Shown here: piece by piece, positions 34,079-45,507 of the stretch | Numbering within the stretch: position 1 is the first letter of the stretch | Layout of the letters: every line of letters starts with the position of its first letter | DNA from: Anthoceros angustus | Taxonomy: Eukaryota > Streptophyta > Anthocerotopsida > Anthocerotales > Anthocerotaceae | Direction of reading: 5' to 3' | Assembly: GCA_010909165.1 (NCBI GenBank) | Contig: VJWM01000304.1 | Span: 42,273-106,272 of the forward strand | DNA length: 64,000 nt | Program-made: the position numbers and the translations under genes | The notes under the pieces: model-generated | Told to the model about the DNA's origin: nothing | The model's database searches: none | Seen by the model: only the letters and a program-made list of their open reading frames with translations

Positions 34079-35880
34079 ATGGAGATGAAATGGTGTTACG
34101 ATCAAAGATTGGTGCAAGAGTGCGCCCGGCAATTGAGAACCAAGTTGCAAGAGGGAGACGCGAGGAAGAGGCCGCAAAACTGGGATTTGGGACTCTTTCG
34201 AGCAGTGTATGGGCGAGAAGCATCAGAGGATGGAAGCTTGGTAATTGATCCCCAGAGAAAGAAGACCACGAGGCTGCGCTCATGAAGCACTGGGAAGTGA
34301 GAGTGAACAATGGATGGGTGACTCGCCAACTCGTGTTCCAAGGCACGGTGGGATTAGCCAAGTGGATTTTGTGTTTCTGAGAATCGGAAGTTGGATCATA
34401 TGGCGCACTACTCGGTCTTTCTTCATGAGGTGGTTAAAGGTACTCAAATCGATTGGGCGGATGATCTTTGAAAGAGCCTGTGAGGAGAGGGAATTTGCTC
34501 TCCCTTCCTCGACCCTCCTTGATTTCACCTTTTCTAATTCATGTGTTCGCGCATTAGTGTCTAACGGAGTTGGAAGTCGGTTCCGCCTTCATAGCCGGAA
34601 ACCCAGGGAACCCAAGGTAGAGGAGGAGTGTAAGGAAGATTCCGGAAGGATTCCAAGATTGGGAATGCGCCTAGAAGATCTGGATGAAGGTGGGGAGGTT
34701 TCCAAGGGCAAGAAGCGGAGGCGGCGACGGCCGAACGGGTCAAGAAGGGAAGGACAGGCAGAAGAGGAACCCACCACACCTAGGGTCACCAGTCGAAATC
34801 AGCAGGAACGCGAGTGAAGGAGGAGAAAATAAAAGGGAACGACAAGTTGTGCCCCTCCTGTGGGGAGGAGTCGCCGCTAGGAGAGATTGGAGCGGATGAG
34901 GAGATTGTGGCAAACCAACCCCTAGAAGAAGAGGGGTTAGTTCGATAGCCAAGTCCGCGGAGCTCCTAACATTTTGGCGACATTTCACCGACCCGTCCTC
35001 AAGTGGAGGTGTGACACAAGGCGAATTGTTGTGGAAGGAATGGGCAAGCCCAATTGGGAATCAGGCCTTGACTCGCCATGGCTCGCAGTGATCTCCTCGA
35101 CCAGCCATGGCTCTCACCGGCCGAGTGTGCAGGGCCAACAGGAAAAGTTGCTCAAGGAGAAGTTGGAGAGCCTGGAAGGCGAGAACAAGGTGGCGAGGAG
35201 CGCAGACGGAATGCGAGGCGGCCCTATGCAAGGCATGTGAGCGCTAAAGGCCATGTCCACCCAACAGAGGCCTTAGTGAATCAGTCAAGGGGCGATGCCA
35301 CAATCGAGGAGCTTCAAGATGAGGTCTCATGAGCCTGTGAACAAATGGAAACAATGGCGCCCGAGAAATTCAAGAAGTCAAGGAGATATAAGCGAGAGAG
35401 ATGAAGCTAGGGCCGAGTCAAGAGAGAGGTGGCCAAACCAAGAAGGGCAGAGCCACAAAGAACCGCAGTCAAGCCACCACCGGGGAAACTACCACCACGG
35501 TGGCTAAACCGTCGCGGAAGGAGGAACCGAGGTGGGGAAGTCAATGGCTGAGCGGGGATACGATCCTGGATCCAAGGCACGCCTGTGATTGTCCACGGAG
35601 GAGAGGTAAGAACCTCGTAGTCAAGAGCGACAGTTACGGCCCTGGATGAGGATGCTCATGTCCTCGCTTCGCATGGTGAGCGGTGCTCACTCTAAATGTG
35701 TATGTGGTTGTTGGGACAGAGGGGCGTAAACTATTGGTCGACATCTTGACCGCCACAGGCGTTTACGATGGTTCTTCCGAACGGGAGCGGGGCCTACCCC
35801 AAGTGGTGATCGAGGAAATGAGCGCGAAGCTGTGGCGTGGAGGGAGGAGCACGGTGGCTGTCCAACATGAGGAGCGGAAT
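34079..35880 (+). pseudogene. Coiled-coil retroelement-associated ORF, copy 3 (inverted)
   Basis: The start at 34079 gives MEMKWCYDQRLVQECARQLR followed by LFRAVYGREASEDGSLVIDP, close to copy 2 but on the opposite strand. After frameshifts come VNNGWVTRQLVFQGTVGLAK, an acidic patch near 34610-34700, and coiled-coil remnants (35140-35440). The tail region at 35687-35880 matches 28440-28560 in nucleotide sequence (GTTGTTGGGACAGAGGGGCG). Heavily broken. Confidence 0.6.
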
Positions 35881-35989
35881 AATGCCTAGGGCCTATAGAC
35901 AACGACGCCCATGGAAGACGCCAAGAAACCGCAGTGCGATGCGAGGTGGAGGTTTTGGGGAGAATCGCTCGGATCGGGCGTGGCGGGAG

Positions 35990-37195
35990 GCGAGGCGGAA
36001 CCCCACCTACGCAGGCTAGGCAAAGAATCATGACGCGCTACTGATTTTAGGAGCGACATCATAGGCCGAGGCTTTTTGGGGTAGGGGATAGGATGTTTTG
36101 AGGACCCGTGAGTCGTAGTCGAATTGGTAGGAGCGCCGTGGTAGTGGGCCATATTTTCTAGACACCGGTAGGAGTGAGTCGTGGAAATCCACAATGAATG
36201 TATAAGAGACCCTTGAGAGTCTCTCCAATGCATACTGTGTGAACTTCCGTGTGTTGAAGCTATGCGCGAGGTTGATTGGAGACCGAAGATCAAACTCGTT
36301 CGATGCACCGCCTTCTCTACAAGAAGGCCGGAAGATCCTGGATGGTCGAGAGCGGAGTGGCCAAGCTCCACGCCTGGGTGACGGAAGGCGCTACAAAAAA
36401 GAGGTAGGAATTGCCGGAAGGCCGAGGCGAATCCGGAAGGCGGATCGCCCAAGCACTGACCGGGGTTTTCTTTCCTGATCCTCTTTCCCAACTGCTGCCA
36501 CCAGGTGTGTTTATTCCACGAGAGGGGTCTGTGTGGCCCAAGGAGGGGTCTGTGTGGCCCAAGGAGGGGTCTGTGTGGCCCAAGGAGGGGTCTGTGGCCC
36601 GTGAGGCGAAGGAGAGTGCATTAGGAAGAGAGGTTCCCGAAGGGGTAGATGAGTGCGCGCTGTGAGGGATTGTGAGAGTGTGTGAGGGAAAATCGGAAAT
36701 GCGTAAGAGGGTGGAAGCGTGCGGTGGGATCGCAGAAATTCCTAGAGGTAGAGTGAGGTGTATATAGGTGTCTGTATGCCCATAGCCCCCAAGGTCTGCG
36801 CCAGAGAAGCCGGTGACAAATAGACCCCGCGACAAAGGGCGCAGGTGGGACCCGCCACGTTGAACCCCACCGGTGGCCGAATCTACCACGGTGGGTTTGG
36901 GTAGGGTAGTGGAAGGTGGGGTAGTGAGCGAGGTAGGTCCAGAATCCATAGATTCAGAACACCTTGACACAAAACTATTCCCTTGGGATCGAATCCTAGG
37001 ACTATAACGACATAGAGGGTAAATGTGGCCTCTTTGCGTCTTCGGATGCAAAAACCCATTCCACACTTGTGCACGTGGATCTAACTTGCGCCGTTTCTCT
37101 TCAGGTATAAGGGCAAAGGCACGGGATCCAAAAACCCGTAAGTGCAGTAAGCTCGGTTTCCTGTTCCACATAGCTTCGAATGGTGTCTTCAATGA
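35990..37195 (-). pseudogene. Ty1/copia integrase end and linker, copy A
   Basis: The minus-strand frame from 37192 reads MKTPFEAMWNRKPSLLHLRV with FGSRAFALIPEEKRRKLDPR, the conserved end of copia integrase. A long Ser/Thr/Pro-rich linker follows, containing a TDPSLGH heptapeptide repeat (36520-36600), and then SVDFHDSLLPVSRKYGPLP-like sequence near 36190-36130. Reverse transcriptase is not found here. The integrase is cut at about 37195 where another copia LTR begins, so copia B may have inserted into copia A. Confidence 0.82.
36523..36606 (+). repeat. 21 bp tandem repeat, about 4 copies
   Basis: GGGGTCTGTGTGGCCCAAGGA is repeated without change and then partially. On the minus strand it encodes the heptapeptide TDPSLGH repeatedly, in frame with the copia linker. 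Confidence 0.95.
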
Positions 37196-37199
37196 AACT

Positions 37200-37376
37200 T
37201 TTATTGAGCGGAAGCTAGTTGAATTGCAAGAAGGAATAAAAGCAATTAATTAAAGTTGAATACAAAATTGTCTTAAGTACTTCATGTGAGCAGGTGTGAC
37301 TATTCACCACTAACCAATATATTAAAATAACTAAATAATAACTGGTAGGTTAATAAGAACCTTTCACATTTTAACA
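37200..37376 (-). repeat. Ty1/copia 3' LTR of copy B (partial)
   Basis: The minus strand starts TGTTAAAATGTGAAAGG at 37376, after the polypurine tract GTTAAGTGGGAG (37377-37388). The far border at about 37200 is approximate. Confidence 0.7.
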
Positions 37377-37388
37377 CTCCCACTTAAC

Positions 37389-38848
37389 CTAAGCAGGTAG
37401 TTATTTATCCACCACTCCAGGTAAAAATAGGTAACTCCATGTAAATACGGATAATACCGGTCACGGTGAATCTCGGATCGAGTAATACGAAAACCGTTAT
37501 GTACCCATCACCATGCATGGATGATGGGGGTTGTTGGGCATTAAAGCCCATATCCCCTTTACCTCGTGAAAGCCGTATCCCGCGCAGGCTTCAAAACGCA
37601 CCAGCCATGGACCCGAAAAAACAGCGAACACGGGCGTCGGCCAGCGGCGGAGGTATCGCGAACAATGGAGGAGGGCGGCGCCGCGCGGATGAGCGTGGGA
37701 GGTCGCGCCCCAAGGGGCAATCTTGTAGGGCGCCATCAAGCGGATCGCCGGAGTGCGCCTGATGGCGGGCCGAAGACCCGGATCACGCATCATCCGCCCG
37801 GCTCCACACCTTGACGCCCGGAGATATCATGTCGGGCCCCTTGCAGCTGCCCCGACTCCCTGATCGATCGATGGAGAACGCAGTGCGCCTCCCACCACTC
37901 AATCTTGTGTCCTTGCTCCTTTGTTCCCTGTAACCAGCTTTCTGTCAAAGAACCATAAGGGATGCACCCTCAAATGGAGACATCCAAAAACATGAGATGC
38001 AGGCATCTGGGCATGAGAAATAGCCGTGCAGTTGTAAACCCAGTATTTCTGCTTCATATCCTGTTCTTGTTTTTCATTGAGGAGGTGCTTGCTGTTAACC
38101 ATAAAGTGTATATGATCTTGTAGTGACAGAAGATGTTCCTCACAAAGTCACGTGCCTTCAAGACTCAACACATCAGGCTCCAGACCATTCCAACTTTGAG
38201 TATGCTGCCCCCCATCCCAGTTTATCCTCCTAGGTCACCTCCAGATACATGGCCAATGGAAAAACTCCGTAGAGGTCCGATGCGTGTTGATCCTAACCGT
38301 CATCCAGATGTGAGATATGACCAGAGACACTTTGAGGAGGACAGAGAAAAGATCCAAGGAGTGATAAGAAGAAGGATAGCTCGCCTAGAGCAGGACATCC
38401 AAGACCTACACTCACTGGATGCGAGTGGGAAGAGTGGATAGTGCCCGAAGCGTCTTCAGAAGGTAAAAATAAACTGCAGTGATAATTGTCAGTTGAAAAA
38501 AATACTAACCCTTAGATCGATTACTTGTCAGTTCACGATTTTATTTAACCTGTATGCTTCATCCACTGTACTGACCTGTAATGTGCAGGCAAAATAACAG
38601 AAAAGTAAAGAAACTTTTATCGACCATGGATGCCTTGAAACATGTAAGCATCTGGTGGCGAAAACTAGCAAGCTAAGGAGTTAGCAGCTGGTAAAACTCC
38701 AAGCTGAAGAACTGAAATTTTGTCAAAGGCCACCCAAGGCCCAAGTAGTGGCATTAAATTAGAAATGAAACTCCCTAAGACCTAGAGACTCTAGGTGCTT
38801 AAAGTGCTTAATTTTAGGAAGAGCCTTAGTTAAAATATCGGTGTTATC
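37389..38848. other. Spacer in copia B with a possible captured host exon (38124-38441, +)
   Basis: The region between RNase H and the LTR is unusually long. A plus-strand open segment follows a splice-acceptor-like GTAGTGACAG at 38114-38123. It encodes LQTIPTLSMLPPIPVYPPRS, DTWPMEKLRRGPMRVDPNRH, PDVRYDQRHFEEDREKIQGV, and ends IARLEQDIQDLHSLDASGKS with a stop. It looks like a conserved plant protein end but I do not recognise it. AT-rich intron-like DNA follows (38460-38600). At 37500-37890 nothing is supported. Confidence 0.35.
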
Positions 38849-40330
38849 TTATTTGATATACTTAACTTTTACTATTCCTCTCTCGGCAACATCCCGGATG
38901 TAGTGATGATAGAGCTCTATATGTTTAGTCCTAGCATGAAACCTAGGGTTAGCAACTAAAGCTATAGCACCCATATTATCACAGAACAGACTAGTAGGGT
39001 CAGATTGTGATTGATTTATAGAATCAAGAAATTGACGTTCCCACTCGGCCTCCTTGCAGGCATCCGTCAGAGCTTTGTACTCGGCTTCTGTAGAAGACAA
39101 AGCAAGAGAAGCTTGTTTCTTGCAACTCCAACTAACAGACCCAGAGGCCAGAAGGAAACAATAAGCAGAGAGACTCTTTCGTGTCATTGGGCTTGTCGGC
39201 ATCAAGAGGTCGATAAAAGTGACTTGCTCCCACTTGCTGAATATTGTAAACCAAAGGAAATAGTGCCCTTGATATAACGATAAATCGTTTAACGGCTCCG
39301 ATGTGCGTCCAGCTGCTTAAGCTGCGAAACCATACTAACACATGGGCGATGTCGGCGAGTCGATTGGCGGAAAATCAAGCATCCGGCGGCCTATAAGGAG
39401 CGATGCCATATCTTTAAGATCTGCTGCACTCTGAGGAGCTTGATCTATACTAAGCTTTTCCCCCACTGCAGAGGGAGTCGTAACAGGTCGGCCTCATCCA
39501 TATGAAAACGTTTAAGAATTTCTTTGATGTACTTAGTTTGATGAAGAATAATGTGGCCTGCAGCCCTGTGACGCAAAATCTGGATGCCAAGACAGAGCTG
39601 CAGATCCCCTTGATCAATCATTTCAAACTCAGCTCGAAGCATAGTCTTAACCTTCTCGAGTTGGGAAGTACTATTACTGAGAAGAACGCAATCATCCACA
39701 TAAAGTGCGAGAACAACAAAAGACCACCACAGGAAAGGTAAAACACATTGTGTCCGGAGATTGTAGAAAACCGAGCTTCTTCAAGTACTTCACAATCCGC
39801 TTGTACCATGCTCTTGGACTTTGTTTCAAGCCGTAAATAGTCTTTAGCAGCTTGCAAACTTTCCTAGCCCATTTTTGTTGATGAAGCCTTGGTTCTTTGC
39901 ATGTATAACACTTCTTCTAACTCCCCATGCGGGGCGTACATACGTCCATCTGTTGGACTTCAAGGTCATACTCGTGACCATGGCCAACATACGGACGGAA
40001 GGTGGCTTCTGGCGGTGAGAAGGTATCGCCATAATCAATACGGTATTTGACTAAACCCCCTCGCAACCAAGCGTGACTTGTATCTAGCCACTGTTCCATC
40101 CGATTTAAGCTTGGTCTTGAAGACCCACTTGCAGCTAATAGGTTTCCTACCAGGTGGAAGATCAACAAGTTCCCAAGTGTTATTCTTCATAAGGGAATTG
40201 TACTCATCATCAATTGAAATCCGCCAATGGTGTCCATCTGGTCCATGAATAGCTTCCTCATAGGACTGCGGATCCGGCCTTACATCAGGTACATGTAGGC
40301 TAGAAACATGAGCACCAATACAGCATGCTA
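38849..40330 (-). pseudogene. Ty1/copia pol relic (RT-RNase H), copy B
   Basis: The minus-strand order is EEAIHGPDGHHWRISIDDEY and WELVDLPPGRKPISCKWVFK (40260-40140), then LKYRIDYGDTFSPPEATFRP-like RT (about 40050). A frame-shifted YVDD region follows near 39695 (YVDDCVLLSNST), then LRAEFEMIDQGDLQLCLGIQ, and finally RNase H with SLALSSTEAEYKALTDACKE, AEWERQFLD, LFCDNMGAIALVANPRFHAR and TKHIELYHHYIRD (39140-38860). The RNase H frame (39205-38849) is open. This is the best-preserved copia part of the window. Confidence 0.93.
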
Positions 40331-42196
40331 GGCCGCTTACCTACCGCGCAAACATACACGGTGGCTTCAAAATCTGATGCTGGGCGGCTTACCTACCAGC
40401 ATGGGTGGCGGCCTGCTAGCTGATGACCTACCGGTGAAGTGGCTCCTACCACGGTGGGAAAGGGTGAAGGCAATTAAGCCAAGGAAGTAGCTTGAGGTTC
40501 TTTGCCTGCAGTGTTGATAGGCTTGCAGAGGCAAAGGCACGATTATTGGGGACCACCACCAAGTTTGAGGAAGGCAAAGTAATTTGCCACATGTGTGGAA
40601 GAAGTGAGACATGGCGGTGCTCATATTGCTGAGATTTTGCGATGGGAGGACTGCTAGGTAGAGATGTGTGGCAAGGGTTGCTGCGGGAAGATGGGCCAAG
40701 TGCGTAATGGTGGAATTGTCACGGGATCTGCGGGGCTCTAGGTTGGGAGCTCGGCATGCGAGAGAGGGCGACAATTGGTGCAAGGATGGGGCGAGGAGCT
40801 CATGTTGAGGTGAGCAGCCACAAGGGTTGCAAGAGGAGGCCATGGCGGTCGAGGCACATGGAAGTGCTCTCAATGGAGTCACGATGTGAGGATGGCCGTG
40901 TGTTGAACTAGGAAGGCCATGGTAGAGCACTCACGGCGGCTGAATTTGTAGCTGGGCTGCAAGATGGAGGTGTGGCCAAACCATAGGAAGGCGGTGTTGC
41001 GGTGGTGCAACATGGTGAAGGATCCTGGCAGGTGTGCATCATGGCGGCGGAATTTGCAGTGGGGCTGCAAGTCAAAGTGAAGGGAGGCCATTGTGGTGGG
41101 CGCGGGGAGAATTGGGCTGCAAGGAGGGTTGATACGAGATGGAGTTCACCGGGGAATAAATCCAGTTTATTCAGGTTTAGTGTTGTGCGGCCAATTTGGT
41201 GTGTTGGATAGTGAAGTGTAAGAACTCCAAAGTTAAGCGCCTTAGGGGTGGATCAGCATTGAGATGGGGTGCTTTTGTGTGTGGTGTTATATTTGCAGAA
41301 GTCACATGGGAACTAATTGGTAGAGTGTATGAGTGGTGCACCCTACGCGGAGGAGGTGTAGGGTGGTAGTGGACGTAGGGCATGGCACTCCCCTCATGGG
41401 AGGAGGTGCACCCTCAGCGGAGGCAGTGTAGGCGGAGGGTCCGGACGGTTAAGGTAGTATGAGTGTAGTCGTGGGGTAAGGATGACCCTACATAGGTAGG
41501 CGGGGACCCTACATAGGTAGGGCAGGGGTCCCTACATGTATGTATGTGGGTAGGATGGTGCGTGTCCATAAGTAGGGGACGGAGAGATCACGGGTGAGAG
41601 TGTCGGGGCCCTTGGGTGGGATGTGGGGTAGCATGGACTCTGACGGCGGTAACTAGGTAGGTAGATAGGTAGGTAGGTAGATAGGTAGGGTGAGAGTGTC
41701 TCCCTACCGTAGGGAGTGGTGAGGTCTCCCTATCGTAGGGAGTGGCGAGGTCTCCCTACGTGGGCAGCGGAAGTGGGGCGCGACTAGGAAGTTGTTAGTG
41801 TAGGGTGCTTTTAACCGGTAGGGCTGCTAAATAGAGGACGGTGGAAATGGTGCCACATGGCAAGGAATCGGACCTATGGGTTTCACCGTCACTACCAAAG
41901 GCCATGCAAGCGGGTGTGTGAGTGGCACCTAGGAAGCTGCGAGGAATCGCAGGAAGAGCTTGTGCATGCATGGAAGGAAAGCTAGGCAAGGACTTGGTGA
42001 GAAGCGGTGCCCATGTGTGTGCAAGGAGAAGGAGGTGTGCGTGCATAAGGAGTTGTGTGTGAAGGATTTGAAGCACAGGAGGTGTGCGTGCATAAGGAGT
42101 TGTGTGTGAAGGTTTGAAGCACAAGCGCAGAAGAGGCGTGAGCTGAATTTTGCGTGCCTAGGACCTTGCAAGTGAGGATTTGGGCGCATAAGGAGT
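40331..42196. other. No gene recognised; repeat-rich
   Basis: Open frames here are low-complexity (His/Pro/Ser) shadows. A (TAGG)n-type microsatellite lies at about 41651-41690, CTACC/GGTAGG words are frequent (41400-41770), and GGAGGTGTGCGTGCATAAGG is repeated near 42029 and 42078. Confidence 0.5.
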
Positions 42197-43125
42197 TGTA
42201 TGTTGTGAGGGCATCAAGGGAGCTAGGTGGGGTGAGTGAAGAGGAAGTAAGTGGAAAGAGTGAAGTTGCTCTCTTGGTGGATTTTGTGTGGCAAGTGAAG
42301 AAAGCTTGCAATTGTGCGTGGCGAGGGAGCCGGGGAGAAGAGCCCAACACATCCGGCGGTATATGGAAGGCCGTAGAGGATGACTCGGAGGAGGAGGAAG
42401 GCATGGAGCAAGATCCGCTCACGGAGACCTTCTTGCGGTGGAGGCGTGGAGGCGGTAGGGCCATAAGAAGTTGACCCTACGTCCGTAGGGTGTGAGGGTG
42501 GCCCTACATCCGTAGGATCACCGAGGCGGTCTGACGACATCTAGGGGTAATTGAAGAGGTTGGTGGTAGCTTGGAGGCGTGGGCTCATTGCTTGGGGAGA
42601 CTTTTCTTTAGGAGGACGGGCATTAATGCTTGTCAACCCGTGAGTGTGTTGACTAGCTAGATAGGAATGTTGTGAGGGCATCAAGAGCTAGGTGGGATGT
42701 GGAGTGAAGAGGAAGTAAGTGGAAAAGGTGAAGTTGCTCTCTTGGTGGATTTTGTGTGGCAAGTGAAGAAATTGTGCGTAGGCGGGGAGCCGGGGAGAAG
42801 AGCCCAACACATCCAAGCGGTATATGGAAGGCCGTGAGGATGACTCGGAGGAGGAGGAAGGCATGGAGCAAGATCCGCTCACGGGAGACCTTCTTGCGGT
42901 GGAGGCGTGGAGGCGGTAGGGCCATAAGAAGTTGACCCTACGTCCGTAGGAGGTGTGAGGGTGGCCCTACATCCGTAGGATCACCGAGGCGTGCGGACAT
43001 CTAGGGGTAATTGAAGAGGTTGGTGGTAGCTTGGGCGTGGGCTCATTGCTTGGGGAGACTTTTCTTTAGGAGGACGGGCATTAATGCTTGTCAACCCGGT
43101 GTGTTGACTAGCTGGATAGGAATGT
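42197..43125. repeat. Tandem duplication, about 460-472 bp unit, two copies
   Basis: The unit runs from TTGTGAGGGCATCAAG through GAAGTTGCTCTCTTGGTGGA, CCCAACACATCC, GACCCTACGTCCGTAGG and GGGCATTAATGCTTGTCAAC. Borders are near 42197, 42669 and 43125. Copies differ mainly by short indels. Confidence 0.9.
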
Positions 43126-43129
43126 TGAG

Positions 43130-44650
43130 GAGCCATTAAGGCTCACATAGGTAGAATTTGCTAGAATAGAATTTCACCCAAGATGCTTGGATGTCGAACT
43201 TAAAATCGTGAGGATACACTAAAATAAGGAGTGAGGCGGTGCGGAGGCGCGGAGAGGCTGTGTGAGGACCTCCCTACAAAAGGAGGAGCTTGTGAAGTAA
43301 AATTATCAGTCTTGCGCTCCCAAACTCATGAGTCCTTTGCTCCTTGTAGAGGAATTTCGTGCAGCAAGCTAGCAGTCTGGTAGAGAGGAGTTTGCGGTGG
43401 TCGGAGTGCTTGGCGGAGGCTCGCTCCTTGCGCCTCAGTTGCTCCCTTGTGAATGGTTCTTTGTGAAATTGCTTTGCTTTGGGTGTGTGGCGATGCCCAA
43501 GGAACTCTCGGCTTGAGGGTAGACTACGGAAAGACTCCACAGGAGGTTCTCATTGCAGTGCAAACTCATAGCAACTGCCCAAGGAAGAACTTGCTGGCTT
43601 GTGGCGGACCCAGGCGGTTGTCTGCCGTAAGGCGAGCTAGGGCGTGAGCTTGAAGTAAGGTTAGATTAGGAGGATGAGGAGTTGAGTTGAGGTGAGTGTT
43701 GAGGAGAATGTGGAGCTAAATGTTGAGTAGAGGAGTAGGTAGAGATTAGGAGTAAGAAGAAGGCCCAAGTCGAGCCTAAGGGAGGGTCCCAAATGCACAC
43801 CAAGGCGGAAGGCTGGGCTAAGGTCTCAAAATCACGGGGTGGAGAAGTCAGCTAGGGGGTCCCTTATGTGCGTGGGCGGTGGACCTACCGCCGTAGGGGC
43901 GGGACCTGACATGGGATGTCGTTGTAGGTCCGAGGCGGAGATCGGAGGCGGTCGGAGGTGTCGTGGGCTCTGCCGGTGTGGAGTTTGTGGGCGCGCCATG
44001 TTGTAGTTGGGCGCCGGGGCACAGGTTGGAGGCCTTGAACTAGGCGGTAACCTATGTTGCGCAGTGCGACCCTACGGTGGTAGGATGCGCCTCTGCGTTG
44101 GGATAGGTGTCTCCTCCCATGTAGGAATGAGGGTGTGTTGGCCCACAGTGCACTAGATCTCCTACAACTCTCCTACAAGTGGTAGGAGGGTAGGCCCTAC
44201 AATTGTTGTTGTTGGTTGTAGGTCTTGAGGCGGTGATTCGGAGGCGGTCCAGGGGAGTGGCCTTGCTCGAGTTGGTGGTTGAGGATGTGCCAATTGTGGG
44301 AAGGCGATGGGAAAGGAATAGTGGAAGATCACGGGGTGGTGAAGTCGCGTTGCAGCGTGGGGGTCCCTACGTGTAGCAGCTGCGACCCTCGCCATAGGGT
44401 GTGGACCTACAGTCGTAGGGTGTCGTTGTAGGTAGGCGTGGTGAATTCTGAGCAAAGGCGGTGTGTGTTGTAGAGGAGGCGTGAGAGGCGCCTTGCTTGT
44501 TTAGAAGGCCGAGGTAGTGTGTGGCTGCAGTGGCGGCGATTTCTCAAGATCCGGGTTCCACCAAGTCTCATGGGACGAAACCCAATGTACGAAACGACAG
44601 TGGGATAAGTGTGGCCGCTAGAGGGTGCATCTCGGAAGCCCCGGGATCTG
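43130..44650 (+). repeat. LTR-like block of the gypsy family (copy 2, diverged)
   Basis: Landmarks shared with the LTRs at 48252-51150 (inverted) include GCTAGAATAGAATTTCACC, GAATTTCGTGCAGCAAGCTA, TTGCTTTGGGTGTGTGGC, GGCGCCTTGCTTGTTTAGAA and CTCATGGGACGAAACCCAAT. It ends near 44650 directly against minus-strand gypsy coding, in opposite orientation to it. The centre (43650-44430) has many CTACC/GGTAGG words. Confidence 0.6.
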
Positions 44651-45446
44651 CCCACCACAGCTACCTCAATTGAGGGTCCTCGGTAGGCTCGGTCACTGCC
44701 CGAAGAGCTTACCCCTGTACTACCTGAGGTGTACCCATCGGACTGAAGCGCGGACTCCCCTTCATAGGGTGCCTTGCTCCATGACACAAAAGCGACCTCA
44801 GCAGGCTCTAAACTACTCGACTTAAACGTGATGCCGCTACGACCAAAATCAAAGACACAGGCAGTACCATACAACCAAGGCTTGCCTATCAAAACCTTGT
44901 AGCTTAGATCCGACACTGGCCTCATAACGATGTAGGTATGGATGTGAGACCTCCAATCACAGTTGGTATGTTTCTCAACACCCCCAAAGGTTTCCTCCTT
45001 GTCTGGTCGGCCATTCTCAAGAACACTCGGACCGGGTTGAACTTGGTGAATCCAAGCCGATGTCGCTGTTTCCTCATCATCAAGTTGACTCCCGAGCCCG
45101 AATCCAATGGCACATTAGGCACCAAGCAACCTGCAATTTCAATCTCAATTTCTGGTGCCCCCAAATCAACAAGTTCGACTACATTTACCTCCACCGGCCT
45201 CCTCCTTGTTCCCACAGGTTTAGGGATTCCCCTGATCGCTTCCTTCACAATTTTGCGGGATCTTAGACTTACCGCAAGCAACTGTCTTAGGCTGACCACG
45301 AATTCTCGGTCAAGTAATGCATTAGCGAAATTGGAGATCTTATCTGGCAATGTTTCCTCCCCGTTTTCAGTGCTGACGTTGGTCGGTTCCGACCTTATTA
45401 GTAAACTTCTCGAATCCATAGTCCCTCCTATCGGTTGGGACTCCAT
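44651..45446 (-). pseudogene. Ty3/gypsy aspartic protease region
   Basis: The minus strand reads LPDKISNFANALLDREFVVS (45350), EVNVVELVDLGAPEIEIEIA, then CLVPNVPLDSGSGVNLMM (45120-45070) with the DSG of a retroviral-type protease, and MADQTRRKPLGVLRNIPTVI. After a frameshift comes VSDLSYKVLIGKPWLYGTAC (44920-44870), with the ILG.PWL-like end. The active site DSGS replaces the usual DTGA/DSGA. It lies downstream of gag in the order expected for gypsy. The RT is missing because the inverted LTR block begins at 44650. Confidence 0.72.
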
Positions 45447-45507
45447 ACCCGGCGGATCAACGACTTCAGGCTCCGCTACCTCCTTTTTCGTATGGTGGGT
45501 GAGCTCC

